DNA of 52,604 nucleotides from Bacteroidales bacterium (GTDB taxonomy: Bacteria; Bacteroidota; Bacteroidia; Bacteroidales; P3): assembly GCA_017451385.1 (NCBI GenBank), contig JAFSPS010000036.1, forward strand, positions 1 to 52,604. The letters run 5' to 3'. Made by a program: the position numbers and the translations under genes. Positions 1 to 8,078 of the stretch are shown here, in pieces. The notes beneath the pieces were generated by a model. That model was not told the DNA's origin, did no database searches, and saw only the letters and a program-made list of their open reading frames with translations. Each line of letters opens with the position of its first letter. Positions within the stretch are counted from its first letter, which is position 1.

Positions 1-90
1 AGACCCACAGGCCGGACATTTTTTTTGTGCATATCATTCCTTTTAAATTTCTGCAAAGTAAGGAAAAATATGGCAACCAGACACGTCTCG

Positions 91-213
91 GCCTGCAAAA
101 TGACTATTAGAGCTTTTTCACAAGCCAACTTTTGCTATTCCTTTTTGAATCGCTCAAACCGCTTGCCCTGCTTGGGTTATTGACGTGTCACAGCCTGCAA
201 AATGACTATTAGA
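91..213 (+). repeat. 21-bp direct repeat, two copies (91-111 and 193-213)
   Basis: An identical 21-bp word (GCCTGCAAAATGACTATTAG plus A) occurs at 91-111 and 193-213, 102 bp apart. Both copies are preceded by a loosely similar ACGT(C/G)TC stretch. The second copy abuts the start of the AAA_4-like pseudogene. It may be the scar of a small duplication or of a mobile element; no transposase or terminal inverted repeats are visible. Seen directly; meaning unknown. Confidence 0.6.
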
Positions 214-590
214 CCCCATTTTCTCGTAATCCCAAGATTGCCCAATACCTCAAAGCATACAAGTATGTTAATGAGTTTGGCGAAGGCATTGACCGTATCT
301 GCAATGAACTTGAAACAAAAGGTTGTACTATCGCATCATTCCATGTCGATGCATTCATTCTGAAAGCGACATTGATGGCAGAATGAACAACCGAAATGGA
401 GTTTGACCGTCCAAGTACTGCCCAAGATAATGGCACGGTAAATGTCCAGGTAAATAATATTAAACTTACTGATAGACAACGTGAAATATACGAGGCAATA
501 AAACGTGGCAAGGTAAATGCACAAAATCTTTATGTGGTCTTAGGTCTAAGTCTTAGAACTACGAAACGAGAACATACTTATCAAATATAG
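213..590 (+). pseudogene. Remnant of AAA_4/RecG-like putative DNA-binding regulator
   Basis: The frame beginning after the stop at 210-212 reads RNPKIAQYLKAYKYVNEFGE then GIDRICNELE and SFHVDAFILKATLMAE. This is the C-terminal part of the large Bacteroidota family of AAA_4 (Schlafen AlbA_2/RecG-like) transcriptional regulators. The reading frame is broken by TGA after LMAE (about 384-386) and continues in the same frame to 590 with a linker and the start of a winged helix (LTDRQREIYEAIKRGKVN). A frameshift near 560 would extend it (TYLSNIAEIGC) to a stop at 677-679. The N-terminal ATP-binding half is missing. This is a non-functional fragment; family call by recognition, decay directly visible. 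Confidence 0.7.
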
Positions 591-803
591 CAGAAATTGG
601 ATGTGATGCCGTTAGAGTGGTAAAATTTACTCACTGTGGATATAAAATATCAAAAACATACAATGTTTCAAGAAATTAGGCTCTTCTTGGAGCCATTTCC
701 GACTCTCTCATTTTCATGGTGTAAACGAGGTTGGGGGAGTGCTATGAATATGGATAAGTAAAAAAATGTTCAAATTGATATTGAAGGCTAATAGAAAATA
801 AAT

Positions 804-1082
804 ATGTCAAATAGATGTTTATATGTGGCCTCTTTTGGTGATTTTGTAAATCAGGATGCGATGGCTGTTTTGGGTACTCTCCACAATAACTATCATGGTG
901 ATACCTTAACGACGACAGATGAGGCATGGATGGGCGAGATACGGCTACTGCAACAGGTGCTGATGCCGTGGAAGGATGAATCGGGACAGATCATCTTCGA
1001 GTATGACATTCCGAGATTGGGAAAGCGTATTGATGTCGTTTTGCTATTGCGGGGTATGATATTCGAAGTTATTTTAGCTTGA
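804..1082 (+). pseudogene. Truncated N-terminus of a DUF2075-type helicase/nuclease
   Basis: The 92-residue frame contains IIFEYDIPRLGKRIDVVLLL, the conserved beginning of DUF2075 (UvrD/PD-(D/E)XK-like) proteins in Bacteroidota, preceded by the typical LTTTDEAWMGEI and VLMPWKDE. Full-length members run to about 600-700 residues and normally continue with an EFK motif; here the frame changes to FEVILA and stops. No later part of the protein follows, so the gene is a deletion remnant. Together with the preceding pseudogene it shows that this end of the window is a decaying accessory patch. A short expressed peptide cannot be excluded. Confidence 0.65.
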
Positions 1083-1178
1083 CATCATATACTTCTGGCG
1101 ACATCATCGGATGTATGTTTAACATCATGGGTGGGAGTGGATTTTGAAAAAATATGTTAATAATTGAAAAATAAGCAG

Positions 1179-1186
1179 TATCTTTG
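1179..1186 (+). promoter_or_regulatory. Bacteroidota -7 element (TATCTTTG) for the GNAT gene
   Basis: TATCTTTG matches the Bacteroidota -7 consensus TAnnTTTG. No good -33 TTTG lies at the usual 19-21 nt. Transcription from here would begin near 1192, which rules out the upstream TTG start at 1164 and favours ATG 1245 or 1266 for the following gene. Confidence 0.5.
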
Positions 1187-1265
1187 CAAAGGTTATAGGC
1201 TATGGGAAACGATGTGCTGGTGGATGGTGAGAGGTGTAAGGAACATGAAATCAAATATATGCTAT

Positions 1266-2390
1266 ATGAATGAGAATATTGTAATCAAGGAGGTGCAAGG
1301 CCGTAGCGCGTTGCGCAAATTCATTGCTTTTCCGAACAAGCTTTTTAAGGATGTGCCCACATACATACCTCCTTTGAATAGTGATGAGGTGAAGTTGTTG
1401 ACTCCCAAGAATCCGTCGTGGGAGCATTGTGATTGTGCGCTCTATCTTGCCTATCGTGGTGGTGAGATTGTAGGACGTGTGGCGGCAATCATAAATAGGA
1501 CGGTCAATGAGCACTGGAATAAGAAGTCTGTCCGTTTTGGCTGGTGCGACTTCATAGAGGATTACGAAGTCTTTGAGGCGCTTATCAATACTGTGGCCGA
1601 TTATGGTCGCAAGCATGGCATGGAGGAGATAGAGGGACCGTTTGGCTTTACTGATATGGACAAGGAGTGCTGGGTTACAGATAATTTCGATGCTCGTCAG
1701 AATATCTCAACGCTCTATAATCCCGAATACTATGTACGTTTTGTAGAACGTATGGGCATGGAGGTGAAATGTCGCTGGCAGCAGTATAAGATTCCGGCTA
1801 ACCAGCCTGTGCCCGACAAGGTGGCGCGTATCAATGGCATTGTGGCGCAGAAGTTCGGAGTGCGTCTGCTGCACTTCAAGAGTCGCAAAGAGATATATCC
1901 ATACGCTCGCAAGTTCTTCCTGACAATCAATGAGTCGTTCAAGGACCTCTACGATTTCGTCCCGATGACTGACAAGGAGATAGACGTATATATAAAAGAA
2001 TATTTTCCTTTCGTCAATCTTGATTATGCTAATTTTGTGGTTGACAAGGATGACAACCTTGTGGCTTTTGGTCTCGCCATCCCCGACCTTAGCGCGGCAT
2101 ACAAAAAGGCCAACGGACATCTCTTCCCCTTTGGTTGGTATCATATCTTGAAGGCATTGCGACAGTTCGACACTATCGACTTGCTTCTCAATGGCGTTCA
2201 TCCCGATTGGCAGAAACGTGGTGTGCATAGCATATACTATGCCGAGATGAATCGCAACGCTATCCGCGATGGTGTCACGACATCGTATAGTAATCCGCAA
2301 ATCATTGGTAATGAGGCGGTGAAGATATGGGAGACGCAGTTTCAGGCTGACCCCTTGATGCAACGTGCCGTGTGGGGAATGAAGATATGA
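1266..2390 (+). CDS. GNAT-fold N-acetyltransferase-like protein
   Basis: A 374-residue protein of the long GNAT-related family common in Bacteroidota. Diagnostic stretches are the N-terminal FIAFPNKLFKDVPTYIPPL, then LAYRGGEIVGRVAAIINRTV followed by RFGWCDFIEDYEV, and EGPFGFTDMDKECW. The C-terminal part (LLLNGVHPDWQKRGVHSIYY) resembles an acetyl-CoA binding segment. Substrate is unknown. ATG 1266 is chosen because homologues begin close to the IVIKEV segment and because transcription probably starts near 1192; ATG 1245, preceded by AAGGA, is a good alternative. It is monocistronic and ends in a strong hairpin. Family call fairly sure, biochemical role not known. Confidence 0.75.
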   Translation: MNENIVIKEVQGRSALRKFIAFPNKLFKDVPTYIPPLNSDEVKLLTPKNPSWEHCDCALYLAYRGGEIVGRVAAIINRTVNEHWNKKSVRFGWCDFIEDYEVFEALINTVADYGRKHGMEEIEGPFGFTDMDKECWVTDNFDARQNISTLYNPEYYVRFVERMGMEVKCRWQQYKIPANQPVPDKVARINGIVAQKFGVRLLHFKSRKEIYPYARKFFLTINESFKDLYDFVPMTDKEIDVYIKEYFPFVNLDYANFVVDKDDNLVAFGLAIPDLSAAYKKANGHLFPFGWYHILKALRQFDTIDLLLNGVHPDWQKRGVHSIYYAEMNRNAIRDGVTTSYSNPQIIGNEAVKIWETQFQADPLMQRAVWGMKI

Positions 2391-2413
2391 GAAACAACTG
2401 AATCTATGATACT

Positions 2414-2456
2414 TACAATGCGAGGGGTAAGCCTATGGCTTGCCCCTCGCATTGTA
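2414..2456 (+). terminator. 20-bp stem hairpin after the GNAT gene
   Basis: Two arms of 20 nt (2414-2433 and 2437-2456) pair over their full length with one G-U pair and a 3-nt loop (TAT). It starts 23 bp after the stop codon. No T-tract follows, so it may act as an RNA-stabilising 3' hairpin or a non-canonical terminator. Confidence 0.6.
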
Positions 2457-2799
2457 TGAGTGTTAAAGGGAGCCTTTATAATTCAAGAGGAACATAGTTT
2501 GTTATCCGATTAAACGATTGTTTGTGCGGTAATGCGTGATTTGTTCCCTGTCTTGCCATCAAAATAGGCAGTCTGTTTCAATTCTTTCAATATTTTGAAG
2601 GTCGAAAAAAACACAATGTAAAAGAAGTCTTAAAAATGATAAAGACAGCCCTCGTTAAAAAGATAGTTACACTTGCTCTCTTGGACAGAATGGGGAGTAG
2701 TGTGGTGCAGGATGATATCAATATAACGATTTTTATTGATAGTAGCGACAAGATTTCGGGCGACTTTTATAGGGTTTGGCGATAATTAGGATTACACTG
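2457..2799. other. Intergenic stretch, no convincing gene
   Basis: 343 bp between the GNAT hairpin and the SDR stop. The only frame of note is ATG 2636 to TAA 2785 (+, 49 codons, beginning MIKTALVKKIVTLALLDRMG). It has no recognisable family and no clear promoter, and may be a gene remnant. Nothing else seen. Confidence 0.4.
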
Positions 2800-3600
2800 T
2801 TAGCTTTTATAGTAGTCGCGCAGAATGCCTACAAACCAGTTGCCAGGGATGATGTGTTTGAGGACTACGGAGGCCCATTGTTCGAGGTTGGCTACCACAT
2901 AGCGGAAACGCGGGCGTTTACATTCTACTATCTTTAGCAGGCGATGCGCCATTTTAGCAGGTTTCAACCCACTGTTTTCTTCTTTCTCAATCAGAGAGAG
3001 GCTGTGTTTGAATACAGGGCCGTAGTCGGGGTCATTGAGTGTGGCTTGGCTGTTGCGACGCGAGGCTGTGAAGCCTGTGGCGAAATCGCCTGGTTCGACG
3101 AGGCATACATCTATCCCGAAGCGTCGTACTTCGGCGGCGAGGGCTTCGGAAAAGCCTTCTATGGCGAATTTTGATGCCGAATAGAAACCTTGGTAAGGCA
3201 GCCCCATGACGCCGCCGATGGAGCTAACATTGATGATGCGTCCGTGGCGTGCACTTCTCATGTATGGCAGAACGGCCTGACAGAGGTTGACGCAACCCAT
3301 GAAGTTGGTCCCCATCTGTAGGTCTATCTCATCGGCTGTGGCCAGTTCGAGGGCTCCGCCTATACCCATGCCGGCATTGTTGATAAGCACATCGATGCGC
3401 CCTTCCTGTTCAGCTATTGCCGCTACCTGCTGATGGATGGCGGCGACATCTCGCACATCGAGGGCAATGCCTATCACGCCATTGCCTGCCATGCCTCGGC
3501 GGCTGATGCCGTAAACGGTGTGTCCATTGCTTGATAGTAGTTCGGCGGTTTCTTTGCCAAATCCGGACGATGCCCCACTGATGATGATTACTTTGCCCAT
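2800..3600 (-). CDS. SDR-family NAD(P)-dependent oxidoreductase
   Basis: A classical short-chain dehydrogenase/reductase of 266 residues. The Rossmann cofactor motif GASSGFG is at residues 9-15, the NNAG motif at 74-77, the catalytic Ser in NVSS (about residue 127), and the YxxxK pair at Y140 and K144 (YSASK). The length is normal for the family and the C-terminus is the long variant of dihydroxyacetone-reductase/YqjQ-like members. Substrate cannot be deduced. It is transcribed alone on the minus strand, with a possible -7 element (CAAAGTTA on the plus strand, 3647-3654) just upstream of ATG 3600. Confidence 0.9.
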   Translation of the reverse strand: MGKVIIISGASSGFGKETAELLSSNGHTVYGISRRGMAGNGVIGIALDVRDVAAIHQQVAAIAEQEGRIDVLINNAGMGIGGALELATADEIDLQMGTNFMGCVNLCQAVLPYMRSARHGRIINVSSIGGVMGLPYQGFYSASKFAIEGFSEALAAEVRRFGIDVCLVEPGDFATGFTASRRNSQATLNDPDYGPVFKHSLSLIEKEENSGLKPAKMAHRLLKIVECKRPRFRYVVANLEQWASVVLKHIIPGNWFVGILRDYYKS

Positions 3601-3646
3601 TAGGTTAATTATGTATATTGATTTGTGGCTCTATGGTTTTTCATTG

Positions 3647-3654
3647 CAAAGTTA
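3647..3654 (-). promoter_or_regulatory. Possible -7 element (TAACTTTG) for the SDR gene
   Basis: Read on the minus strand this is TAACTTTG, fitting TAnnTTTG, 47 bp upstream of the SDR start. No clear -33 motif at 19-21 nt. The rest of 3655-3891 is AT-rich, with no gene that I can see. Confidence 0.4.
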
Positions 3655-3891
3655 GCAAAAAAAGAGTAATAGCTGAGATTATTATGTATTATTCCTCTTT
3701 TTTCGTTTTTTTATGCTGAGGAGTGATTGACTTATGGAGTGATAATGGGTGGTTGCTAAAATGCAGAAAAAATATTTGCCGAATGGCATAAAATAGGTTC
3801 AATAATACTATTTTTGCATGTAAAATAAAAAGTATTTAGACCTATATATCAATAGTTTACAGTCCTTTTAACATTTGTTTTAACTTTTTCA

Positions 3892-3922
3892 TTTGCTTGT
3901 AAATTAAATTAGTGTACTTTTG
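3892..3922 (+). promoter_or_regulatory. Consensus Bacteroidota promoter (TTTG-N19-TACTTTTG)
   Basis: TTTG at 3892-3895 and TACTTTTG at 3915-3922 are separated by exactly 19 nt, a full match to the Bacteroidota housekeeping promoter. It drives the small lipoprotein gene, leaving a 5' UTR of about 50 nt. Confidence 0.8.
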
Positions 3923-3981
3923 CACTTGATTTCTAACAAGAAATATAAACTTTTAAATTATAACCTTTAAAAATTACAAAG

Positions 3982-4176
3982 ATGAAAAAGATTATGTTCT
4001 GCATGGCTGTTGCCGGTATGTTCGCTTTCGCCGCTTGCAACAACAATAAGCCTGCTGAGGAGAACGCTGAGTGCACCGAGCCTACCACCGAAGAGGTTGC
4101 AGCTCCCGTTGAGGAAGAAGTTGTGGCTGACACCACCGCTGCTGCTGAGGTCGCTCCCGTTGAGAACGCTCAGTAA
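3982..4176 (+). CDS. Small acidic lipoprotein
   Basis: A 64-residue precursor with a short basic start (MKK), a hydrophobic segment and a lipobox ending in FAAC (Cys19). The mature part is about 46 residues, rich in Glu, Ala, Val, Thr and Pro, with Glu/Val/Ala-rich near-repeats (TEEVAAPVEEEVVADTT) and no fold that I recognise. It should be lipid-anchored in the envelope. It is monocistronic, with a consensus promoter and a strong bidirectional terminator, which suggests high expression. Codon use is highly biased (GCT, GAG, GTT). Similar short Ala/Glu-rich lipoproteins are common in Bacteroidales; function unknown. Confidence 0.8.
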   Translation: MKKIMFCMAVAGMFAFAACNNNKPAEENAECTEPTTEEVAAPVEEEVVADTTAAAEVAPVENAQ

Positions 4177-4202
4177 TTCTTTTATAAAGAATTAAAAAAA
4201 AG

Positions 4203-4230
4203 ACCTTGCCTGTAGGCGAGGTTTTTTTTT
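4203..4230. terminator. Bidirectional Rho-independent terminator
   Basis: An 8-bp stem (4203-4210 with 4215-4222, one G-U) with loop TGTA is followed by a run of T to 4230 and preceded by a run of A. It can terminate the lipoprotein transcript on the plus strand and the acyltransferase transcript on the minus strand. Confidence 0.85.
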
Positions 4231-4235
4231 ATGTG

Positions 4236-5339
4236 TTATTCTTTGTTGAAATGTTGAGCAAGCCATCGGCGAATAGGTTTATCATAGTAGCGTGTGGCGA
4301 GTGCCGCCATGATGATGGCAATGAGACCTAAGACGGTAGGCGTGAGCCATGTGCTGTTGCCGAAGGGGCTGCTGCCAGCCATGAGCCACCCGATGTATAG
4401 GTAAATGAGTGGATAGTGTATGGCGTAGAGTGGATAGGAGATGTCGCCGAGTGAGGTGGCAAGGTTGTCCATACGGTTGTCTTTGGCGCGTGCTGCGGTC
4501 CAGATTATAAGAGGGAAAGCCAGAGCTGTGCAGCAGAGTTCGTAGTATGGATTAAAGGCATGTAGTGAAGGCATGGAGAGCAACGCTACGACAATGATTG
4601 CAGATAGAGGGAAGATGAGTGCAGAGGATAGCGTGGCAGGGCGATGTTTGCTGAAACGGCGTGCGAGGAGCAGTCCCATGGGGTAGTCGAAGCCGACGCG
4701 TAGCAGCCCGCCAAGCATATTGAGCGGCGAAGAGGACCAGCCTACGCCTAAGGTGCCATCGTCTCCCATGACGGTATAGGCCAGTAGCATTATGCCGTCG
4801 GCAACCAGCCAGAGGCGCAACCAGCGTGTGGCGAGGCGGCGTAGCAGGAGGGCATAGATGACATTGAAAAGGTATTCGTAGAAAAGTGACCAGTGGGGGC
4901 CGTTGAGTGAGAACATCTCGGTGTTGCCCCGCAGGTCGGTGGCAGCGGGCGAGGGGAGTAGCAGTAGGGCGAGGAGTGTGCCGAGAGCTATAATATGCGG
5001 AGGCATGGTTGTGCCGTCCCATCGTTGTGCTCCTTGAGAAAGAAATACGATGAGGCCTATTATTACGCCGAGTATTACCATGGGGTGCAGGCGTATGAGG
5101 CGACGGCGGGCAAAGGAGGCGAAAGACATTGAGTGCCAGCGGCTATCGTAGGCGTGTCCCATGACGAAGCCCGAGAGGATAAGGAAGAAATCGACAGCCA
5201 GAAATCCGTGAAACATCATCTGCTCCGAGCTGCCGGCGGCAAAGGCGACACCCTCGAAGAGATGGTAAACGAGTACTGATAAAGCAGCCACACCACGTAG
5301 CCCGTCAAGGAGGACATAGTGTGGTGTGGCGTTTTCCAT
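4236..5339 (-). CDS. Acyltransferase 3 (OafA/YrhL-like) membrane protein
   Basis: A 367-residue polytopic membrane protein. The N-terminus LLDGLRGVAALSVLVYHLFE carries the family signature: the LDGLRG motif and the conserved catalytic His in VYH. A second signature, FFLILSGFVMGHAYDSR with the following basic FARRRLIRLHP, is typical of acyltransferase 3. About ten hydrophobic segments follow, and the protein ends with YYDKPIRRWL, the usual cytoplasmic C-terminal motif. Such enzymes O-acylate sugars of polysaccharides, peptidoglycan or lipids; the target here is unknown. It lies 66 bp downstream of trpS on the same strand and may be co-transcribed with it. Confidence 0.9.
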   Translation of the reverse strand: MENATPHYVLLDGLRGVAALSVLVYHLFEGVAFAAGSSEQMMFHGFLAVDFFLILSGFVMGHAYDSRWHSMSFASFARRRLIRLHPMVILGVIIGLIVFLSQGAQRWDGTTMPPHIIALGTLLALLLLPSPAATDLRGNTEMFSLNGPHWSLFYEYLFNVIYALLLRRLATRWLRLWLVADGIMLLAYTVMGDDGTLGVGWSSSPLNMLGGLLRVGFDYPMGLLLARRFSKHRPATLSSALIFPLSAIIVVALLSMPSLHAFNPYYELCCTALAFPLIIWTAARAKDNRMDNLATSLGDISYPLYAIHYPLIYLYIGWLMAGSSPFGNSTWLTPTVLGLIAIIMAALATRYYDKPIRRWLAQHFNKE

Positions 5340-5405
5340 GGTCTTATGTTTTTATCGTGTCATCAGCGGCATGTTTGCAATGGTGCGATGCCCGTTTGCA
5401 TGCTT

Positions 5406-6404
5406 TTAGTTGCGATAGCCTATCACGTGACGCACCTCGTTGAGAGTCTTGCGTGCGTTTTCACGTGCTTTCTCTTTGCCGTGGTCCATGATTGAGCGCA
5501 GATAGTCTTCATTGCCCGATATTTCGGCTATGCGTTGGCGGAAAGGTTCGGTGAAAGCCACCATGTCTTCTGCCAGCTGTTTCTTGAGGTCGCCATAGCG
5601 TATCTGGCAACGGTTGTAGAGGTCGTCGAAATACTCTACCGTATCGGGTGAAGAAACAACCTTGAGCAGTGTGAAGAGGTTTTCTATCTCCATGGGTTTC
5701 TGTTGGTTCATCTCCGTTGGGCCACTGTCGGTCTTGGCGCGCATAATTTTTTTGCGTATTGCTTCAGGGCTGTCGTTGAGGAAGATAGCGTTGCCCTCGC
5801 CTTCGGATTTGCCCATTTTGCCAGTGCCGTTGAGGCCGGGAATCTTCACCAGCTCGCCGCCGAAGTTGAATGCTTGCGGCAGTGGGAACACCTCGCTCTT
5901 ATACATGTTGTTGAAGCGTTGAGCGAAGGTGCGTGTCATCTCCAGATGTTGCTCTTGGTCTTTGCCTACGGGCACTTTGGTGGCTTTGTGTATAAGGATG
6001 TCGGCGGCCATGAGGGTGGGGTAGGTGAGGAGTCCGGCGTTGACGTTGTTGGGGTTTTGGCGCACTTTGTCCTTGAAGGAGGTGACGCGTTCCAGCTCGC
6101 CGAGGTAGGCGTTCATGTTGAGGAAGAGGTAGAGCTCTATGGTCTCTGGCAGGTCGCTCTGCAGATAGATGGTTGCTTTGTTGGGGTCGAGTCCGGCAGC
6201 GAGGTATTCGACGAGTATCTGTCGTGCATTGCCGTAGAGGTTGTCGGGGGTGGGGTGTGTGGTGAGCGAGTGATAGTCTGCTACGAAGAAGTAGCAGTCA
6301 TGCTCATCCTGCATCTTGACGAAATTGCGCAAAGCACCAAAATAGTTGCCCAAATGCAGATTGCCTGTGGGGCGGATGCCACTACACACTATTTCTCTTT
6401 TCAT
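5406..6404 (-). CDS. trpS: Tryptophan-tRNA ligase
   Basis: Class I aminoacyl-tRNA synthetase that charges tRNA-Trp. It has the HIGH-type motif in GIRPTGNLHLGNYFGAL near the N-terminus and the KMSKS-type motif as KMGKSEGEGNAIFL, along with the adenylate-pocket SDLPE region and the GKDQEQH motif. Length is 332 residues, normal for bacterial TrpRS. The frame is open further upstream, but ATG 6404 is chosen because MKREIVCSGIRPTG aligns with the family start; a -7 element lies at 6476-6483 (TACATTTG on the minus strand). Essential cytoplasmic enzyme. Confidence 0.95.
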   Translation of the reverse strand: MKREIVCSGIRPTGNLHLGNYFGALRNFVKMQDEHDCYFFVADYHSLTTHPTPDNLYGNARQILVEYLAAGLDPNKATIYLQSDLPETIELYLFLNMNAYLGELERVTSFKDKVRQNPNNVNAGLLTYPTLMAADILIHKATKVPVGKDQEQHLEMTRTFAQRFNNMYKSEVFPLPQAFNFGGELVKIPGLNGTGKMGKSEGEGNAIFLNDSPEAIRKKIMRAKTDSGPTEMNQQKPMEIENLFTLLKVVSSPDTVEYFDDLYNRCQIRYGDLKKQLAEDMVAFTEPFRQRIAEISGNEDYLRSIMDHGKEKARENARKTLNEVRHVIGYRN

Positions 6405-6522
6405 ATTTATATCTTTTTGATTATTATATATTCCATCGTTGGCCAAAGCATATCAGCCATATCAAAACCGAGTGCAAATGTACATTTTTTTTGCAAATAT
6501 TTCGTACACAGAGAGCGAGCAC

Positions 6523-7164
6523 TTATTGCAGTTGCTCTATGCGCGTAGAGGTACGCTTCAGGTATGACGCACTTTCTGGCCCGAGGTTGAAAAGGAGGTC
6601 GAGGGACGAAAGGTTGTGCTGGAATGGGAATTTAGTATAGAATACCTGACAATAATTGTCGAACCATTCTGCTGGTAGTGTGCTTTTTGGCGTGAGGCTG
6701 TAGCGGTAGTCGTCAGCATCGGCGGTTGGGGGGACGAAATCTGTCGAGCGGGTTATAGCGGACTCAATCTTCATGCTGTGCATAATGTAGTCAAGGAGTG
6801 CGCTGTTGAGGTCTATTAGTCGCTCATAGCGTGCGTAGAGCAGTTGTTGCAGTTTGTCGCGGTAGTAGAGAAAATAGGGAGCTGCGCTGTAGGCCGATTC
6901 AATGGCACGCCAGTGACGCACATTCCATGCCTCGGCATAGGAGACGCCTATGTCTGCCGTCATAGTATGGTTGCCGTTAGTACGCACTGCGGGCACCGTC
7001 AAGTCGAGCAGGCCGCCAGCGGTGAGCAACGTGCAGCGGTTGCGATAGGTCTGCTTGGGATAGGTCTCGCATACCTCGATGGAAACGTTTTGAGCCTGTG
7101 CCACCAGAGCCATATAGGCTACGGGGGGCATATAGGCTGTGGCGAGGAGAATGTTTTTGGGCAT
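6523..7164 (-). CDS. WbqC-like family protein
   Basis: 213 residues of the WbqC family. The start (LLATAYMPPVAYMALVAQAQ) and YPKQTYRNRCTLLTAGGLLD, LTVPAV, and WRAIESAYSAAPYFLYYRDKL are characteristic. Members are found in polysaccharide gene clusters and have been proposed to help nucleotide-sugar or lipopolysaccharide biosynthesis, but the reaction is not established. The gene begins one base after the stop of the 135-residue gene upstream, so the two form an operon and are probably translationally coupled. Confidence 0.85.
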   Translation of the reverse strand: MPKNILLATAYMPPVAYMALVAQAQNVSIEVCETYPKQTYRNRCTLLTAGGLLDLTVPAVRTNGNHTMTADIGVSYAEAWNVRHWRAIESAYSAAPYFLYYRDKLQQLLYARYERLIDLNSALLDYIMHSMKIESAITRSTDFVPPTADADDYRYSLTPKSTLPAEWFDNYCQVFYTKFPFQHNLSSLDLLFNLGPESASYLKRTSTRIEQLQ

Positions 7165-7165
7165 T

Positions 7166-7573
7166 TTATTTACCGATAATCACCGAGAGCAGTTCGTCGT
7201 CCTCGAAAAAGAAATCTATGTTGCCTTCGGCAAAGGTGACGCGGCGTTCGCCCCAGTCCTCGTCATCCACATCCTGTTCATAGTATTGATGGTCCACCAT
7301 GAGACGAACAATCTCTTGCTCATTCATGTCGAAAATCTGCTTGCCGAAGAGGGTGTAGTCGTCACCGCTGATGTCGATACATGATAGTACGGGGTCTTCG
7401 CCTTCGCAGAAGAGTGTCAGCCCGTCATAGTGGAGCACTGTGGTAGGCTCATCGGCAGCATTCTCGATACTCTCCACTTCGTCGGCTTTGCCAAGCAGCG
7501 AGACAATCTTTTCGATAGGCATGTCAAACAGCAATTCGCCGATGCCTTTGCGTGGTTGTATGTCTTTTGTCAT
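7166..7573 (-). CDS. Conserved-looking hypothetical protein
   Basis: A 135-residue acidic protein with no recognised domain, signal peptide or membrane segment. It begins MTKDIQPRKGIGELLFDMPI and contains FDMNEQEIVRLMVDHQYYEQ, then an acidic, aromatic C-terminus (FFFEDDELLSVIIGK). The composition suggests a small cytosolic alpha/beta protein; immunity-like proteins look similar, but no toxin is nearby. It is the first gene of an operon with the WbqC-like gene (1-bp gap). A -7 element lies at 7627-7634. Confidence 0.7.
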   Translation of the reverse strand: MTKDIQPRKGIGELLFDMPIEKIVSLLGKADEVESIENAADEPTTVLHYDGLTLFCEGEDPVLSCIDISGDDYTLFGKQIFDMNEQEIVRLMVDHQYYEQDVDDEDWGERRVTFAEGNIDFFFEDDELLSVIIGK

Positions 7574-7626
7574 AATCTCATAGTATTATTTGGTTGGTAT
7601 ATGGCAGAACAAATTATTCTACGATG

Positions 7627-7634
7627 CAAATATA
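7627..7634 (-). promoter_or_regulatory. -7 element (TATATTTG) for the hypothetical-WbqC operon
   Basis: On the minus strand this reads TATATTTG, matching TAnnTTTG; 19 nt further upstream lies TTTA instead of TTTG. It is 54 bp upstream of ATG 7573. Confidence 0.5.
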
Positions 7635-7694
7635 CACTTTTTATGATAAAAAGTAAATTCCTGCGTGCGGAACAAGAAAAAATAATAGGTTCTA

Positions 7695-7718
7695 TTTTTG
7701 TATTTACAGATACAAAAA
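7695..7718. promoter_or_regulatory. 9-bp inverted repeat overlapping a -7 element; possible operator
   Basis: TTTTTGTAT (7695-7703) and ATACAAAAA (7710-7718) are perfect inverted arms around a 6-nt spacer. The left arm overlaps TATTTTTG (7693-7700), a plus-strand -7 element in front of the XRE-like remnant. The position is what one expects of an autoregulatory repressor site. Seen directly; role inferred. Confidence 0.4.
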
Positions 7719-7786
7719 GTTATACATATTCGTATAATTTATGGATATACAGGGTGTTATAAAAATATGGATTTTCAGTCAAGTAA

Positions 7787-8074
7787 GTTAGTGTGGGCAT
7801 GGGATATTCACCAGATACCTTGCCTAACATTATTTACAACACTCGCAACCCACAGTACGAGACACTTCGGAAGATTGCAGATTATCTTGGGTGTCATATT
7901 TCGGAGTTCTTTTATGATGAGCCTATCACCCATCATGGTGAGGTGGTTAAAACAGAAGATTCGTTAGAAATAGCAAACGGCCAGCCACATCTGCGGATAC
8001 GTTCCGTGATGCGGATGCAGGGGGTTACTTCCGTGGCTCTCGGTATTCTGTTTTCTTGGCTCCTTGTCGTATGA
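7787..8074 (+). pseudogene. Remnant of a tandem XRE-type HTH regulator
   Basis: The frame opened by a stop at 7784-7786 reads YETLRKIADYLGCHISEFFY, the C-terminal half of a Cro/C1 (XRE) domain; the N-terminal helices and a proper start codon are missing (GTG 7793 or ATG 7799 would be the first). A linker follows, then LRIRSVMRMQGVTSVAL, which matches the first helix and turn of a second XRE module, after which the frame degenerates to GILFSWLLVV and stops. Thus parts of two XRE modules survive. A genuine short protein is less likely. Confidence 0.6.
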
Positions 8075-8078
8075 GTCC

